Shown: positions 62,948 through 64,000 of the stretch, one piece after another | Layout of the letters: every line of letters starts with the position of its first letter | How positions within the stretch are numbered: position 1 is the first letter of the stretch | NCBI GenBank assembly: GCA_945881985.1 | Contig: CAMCVL010000005.1 | Coordinates: 1-64,000 of the forward strand | Direction: 5' to 3' | DNA length: 64,000 bases | Source of the DNA: Rickettsia typhi | GTDB taxonomy: Bacteria; Pseudomonadota; Alphaproteobacteria; Rickettsiales; Deianiraeaceae | Translations under genes and position numbers: made by a program | Notes under the pieces: model-generated | The model's input: only the letters and a program-made list of their open reading frames with translations | What the model was told of the DNA's origin: nothing | Database searches by the model: none

Positions 62948-64000
62948 TTAAGGGTTCCTTCCGGTAAAAATCTTTTTAACACCATCAAGCCAACTACCAG
63001 ATTTTATCACTTTTGAATTAGAATTACCATTTCCATGTACCTCTTTGACAACTTTTATCTTGGAATCCGCAGCGTCAAACAAGCCATCCCCAAATAAAAC
63101 GAATCCATTTTCTTTATCCGCTCCTTTATCTTTTGCTTCATTGGCGAGTTGATCATGGTAGATTTGACTTATACTTTCTGTGGATGTGGATGTGTATTCA
63201 CCAAGGTCATTAACATTATCTTTATTCAAATCTTTCATTTCTTTATCAAAATTTTTTTCCGCAGCTTTAACAACTTCATTACCATAGGTTGTTCTTAATA
63301 AAACTGGTTCTTTATTTTTAACAAAATCTTCCATTGCATCGTGTCTTTTTTCTTCGAGTGTTTTATTTTGATTACTAAAATGACTGTACAACACTACCGT
63401 TAAAACACATAAAACAACAAGCAATAGTAAAATCCATTGGTTGTTTAAAAGTTGAGGATTTTTAGCCAATTCAATACCAACACCAGCTAATGCAGCACAA
63501 GATGCTAAAGTAGCAACTGGGATGATGGCACTTTTCCAATCCTTAGTAGCAGCTTCTTTAATAGTATCTTTTTTTAGCCATGCTTTTAATACTACAAATA
63601 ATATAGACAGCGATAATGCAGCAGCAATTAGCCCAATACCAGCATTTGCAGACCCTGCTGCAAAGCAAATAGCTCCAGTAATTGCTAAAATTACAGCAAG
63701 CCTTTTAGATAAAACTTGAGCATATGATGTCTTGCTTGTTCTGGCTTTTAAAACATCAAGCCTACTTGCACCAAGTAGGGCAAGCCAAAAGGTAGATTTT
63801 CTAAAAATATTTTTGTCGTTTTGATCGCTCAATGTAAAAGCACCTGGATCAAAGCCCAAGGGGGTAACAAAAAGCCACAAAAGATTCAATCTAGTATTTC
63901 TATTCCAAGTGTCAGTTATTCTTTGAACCGCTGATTTTAATACAGCCATAATAATAAGGCAGGCAACCATTGCTAAAATTGGCGATAATCCAGCACTTAA
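62948..64000 (-). CDS. Multi-pass membrane protein of unknown function (5' end beyond window)
   Basis: Not assigned. The frame stays open to the right edge (LSAGLSPILAM precedes the ATG at 63970), so the true start is probably outside. Hydrophobic segments occur at about the first 18 residues from 63970, then 95-135 (VILAITGAICFAAGSANAG and on), and 150-195; the last 140 residues are soluble and charged (NQNKTLEEKRHDAMEDFVKN). The LLWLFVTPLGFDPGAF stretch and the overall shape recall VirB6/TrbL-like inner-membrane proteins of type IV secretion, but this is weak. It reads toward the SIR2-thrS genes with a gap of 136 bp. Confidence 0.55.
   Translation of the reverse strand, partial: LSAGLSPILAMVACLIIMAVLKSAVQRITDTWNRNTRLNLLWLFVTPLGFDPGAFTLSDQNDKNIFRKSTFWLALLGASRLDVLKARTSKTSYAQVLSKRLAVILAITGAICFAAGSANAGIGLIAAALSLSILFVVLKAWLKKDTIKEAATKDWKSAIIPVATLASCAALAGVGIELAKNPQLLNNQWILLLLVVLCVLTVVLYSHFSNQNKTLEEKRHDAMEDFVKNKEPVLLRTTYGNEVVKAAEKNFDKEMKDLNKDNVNDLGEYTSTSTESISQIYHDQLANEAKDKGADKENGFVLFGDGLFDAADSKIKVVKEVHGNGNSNSKVIKSGSWLDGVKKIFTGRNP

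Overview
The window is AT-rich DNA, apparently from a reduced-genome, host-associated alphaproteobacterium of the Rickettsiales/Holosporales kind. The assignment rests on a rickettsial-type citrate synthase, a VirD4 coupling ATPase, an NDUFA9-like epimerase, GatB, weak or absent Shine-Dalgarno sites, and familiar gene pairs that have been broken up (parA without parB, pheS without pheT, sucD without sucC, rpsP without rimM). LPS and cell-wall genes (hldE, kdsD, murF) and pyrimidine genes (carB, pyrE, pyrH) argue against Rickettsia proper and against LPS-less Anaplasmataceae. Species level cannot be read from the sequence.

Layout. 1-2.6 kb: end of a sugar-nucleotide epimerase and two glycosyltransferases. 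2.6-4 kb: orphan genes. 4-9.6 kb (minus): rsfS, dnaN and an enlarged leuS. 9.8-23.3 kb: orphan Q/N-rich genes mixed with housekeeping genes (mlaC, rsmE, pyrH, tRNA-Leu, ruvC, an ABC-F ATPase, a DsbA-like protein, parA, kdsD, gltA). 23.4-29.4 kb (minus): dut, carB, virD4. 29.6-32.4 kb: gatB, a small secreted protein, rsmH; then tRNA-Trp and tRNA-Met. 33.3-41.6 kb (minus): a run hldE, BON lipoprotein, secA, murF, rpsP, CNNM protein. 41.6-43 kb: an orphan gene and a possible structured RNA between direct repeats; then pheS and a HAD phosphatase. 45-51.2 kb (minus): a defence cluster at the 3' end of lepA. 51.2-53.1 kb: lepA. 53.1-58.2 kb: small genes, GC-rich repeats, a GNAT gene, pyrE, sucD. 58.2-64 kb (minus): an orphan membrane protein, then thrS between two SIR2-domain genes.

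Two things stand out. First, LeuRS carries two GNAT acetyltransferase domains, both inserted in its CP1 editing domain. Second, the last 49-63 bp of lepA occur three times as direct repeats, and each copy is followed by the start of a defence gene or pair: a DpnA-like methyltransferase plus MutH-like endonuclease, a DUF4011-helicase-Vsr-like protein, and a broken probable restriction-enzyme fragment. The endonuclease reads in frame through a copy and so ends with the LepA tail. On the other side, the lepA promoter/leader region is duplicated around a 1.6-kb block of small genes, and a promoter-like segment upstream of hldE is duplicated around another orphan gene. No integrase or transposase is seen. 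Together these suggest repeated insertion of accessory genes with target duplications that leave the neighbouring essential gene intact. Two standalone SIR2-domain genes packed tightly around thrS add a further candidate defence locus.
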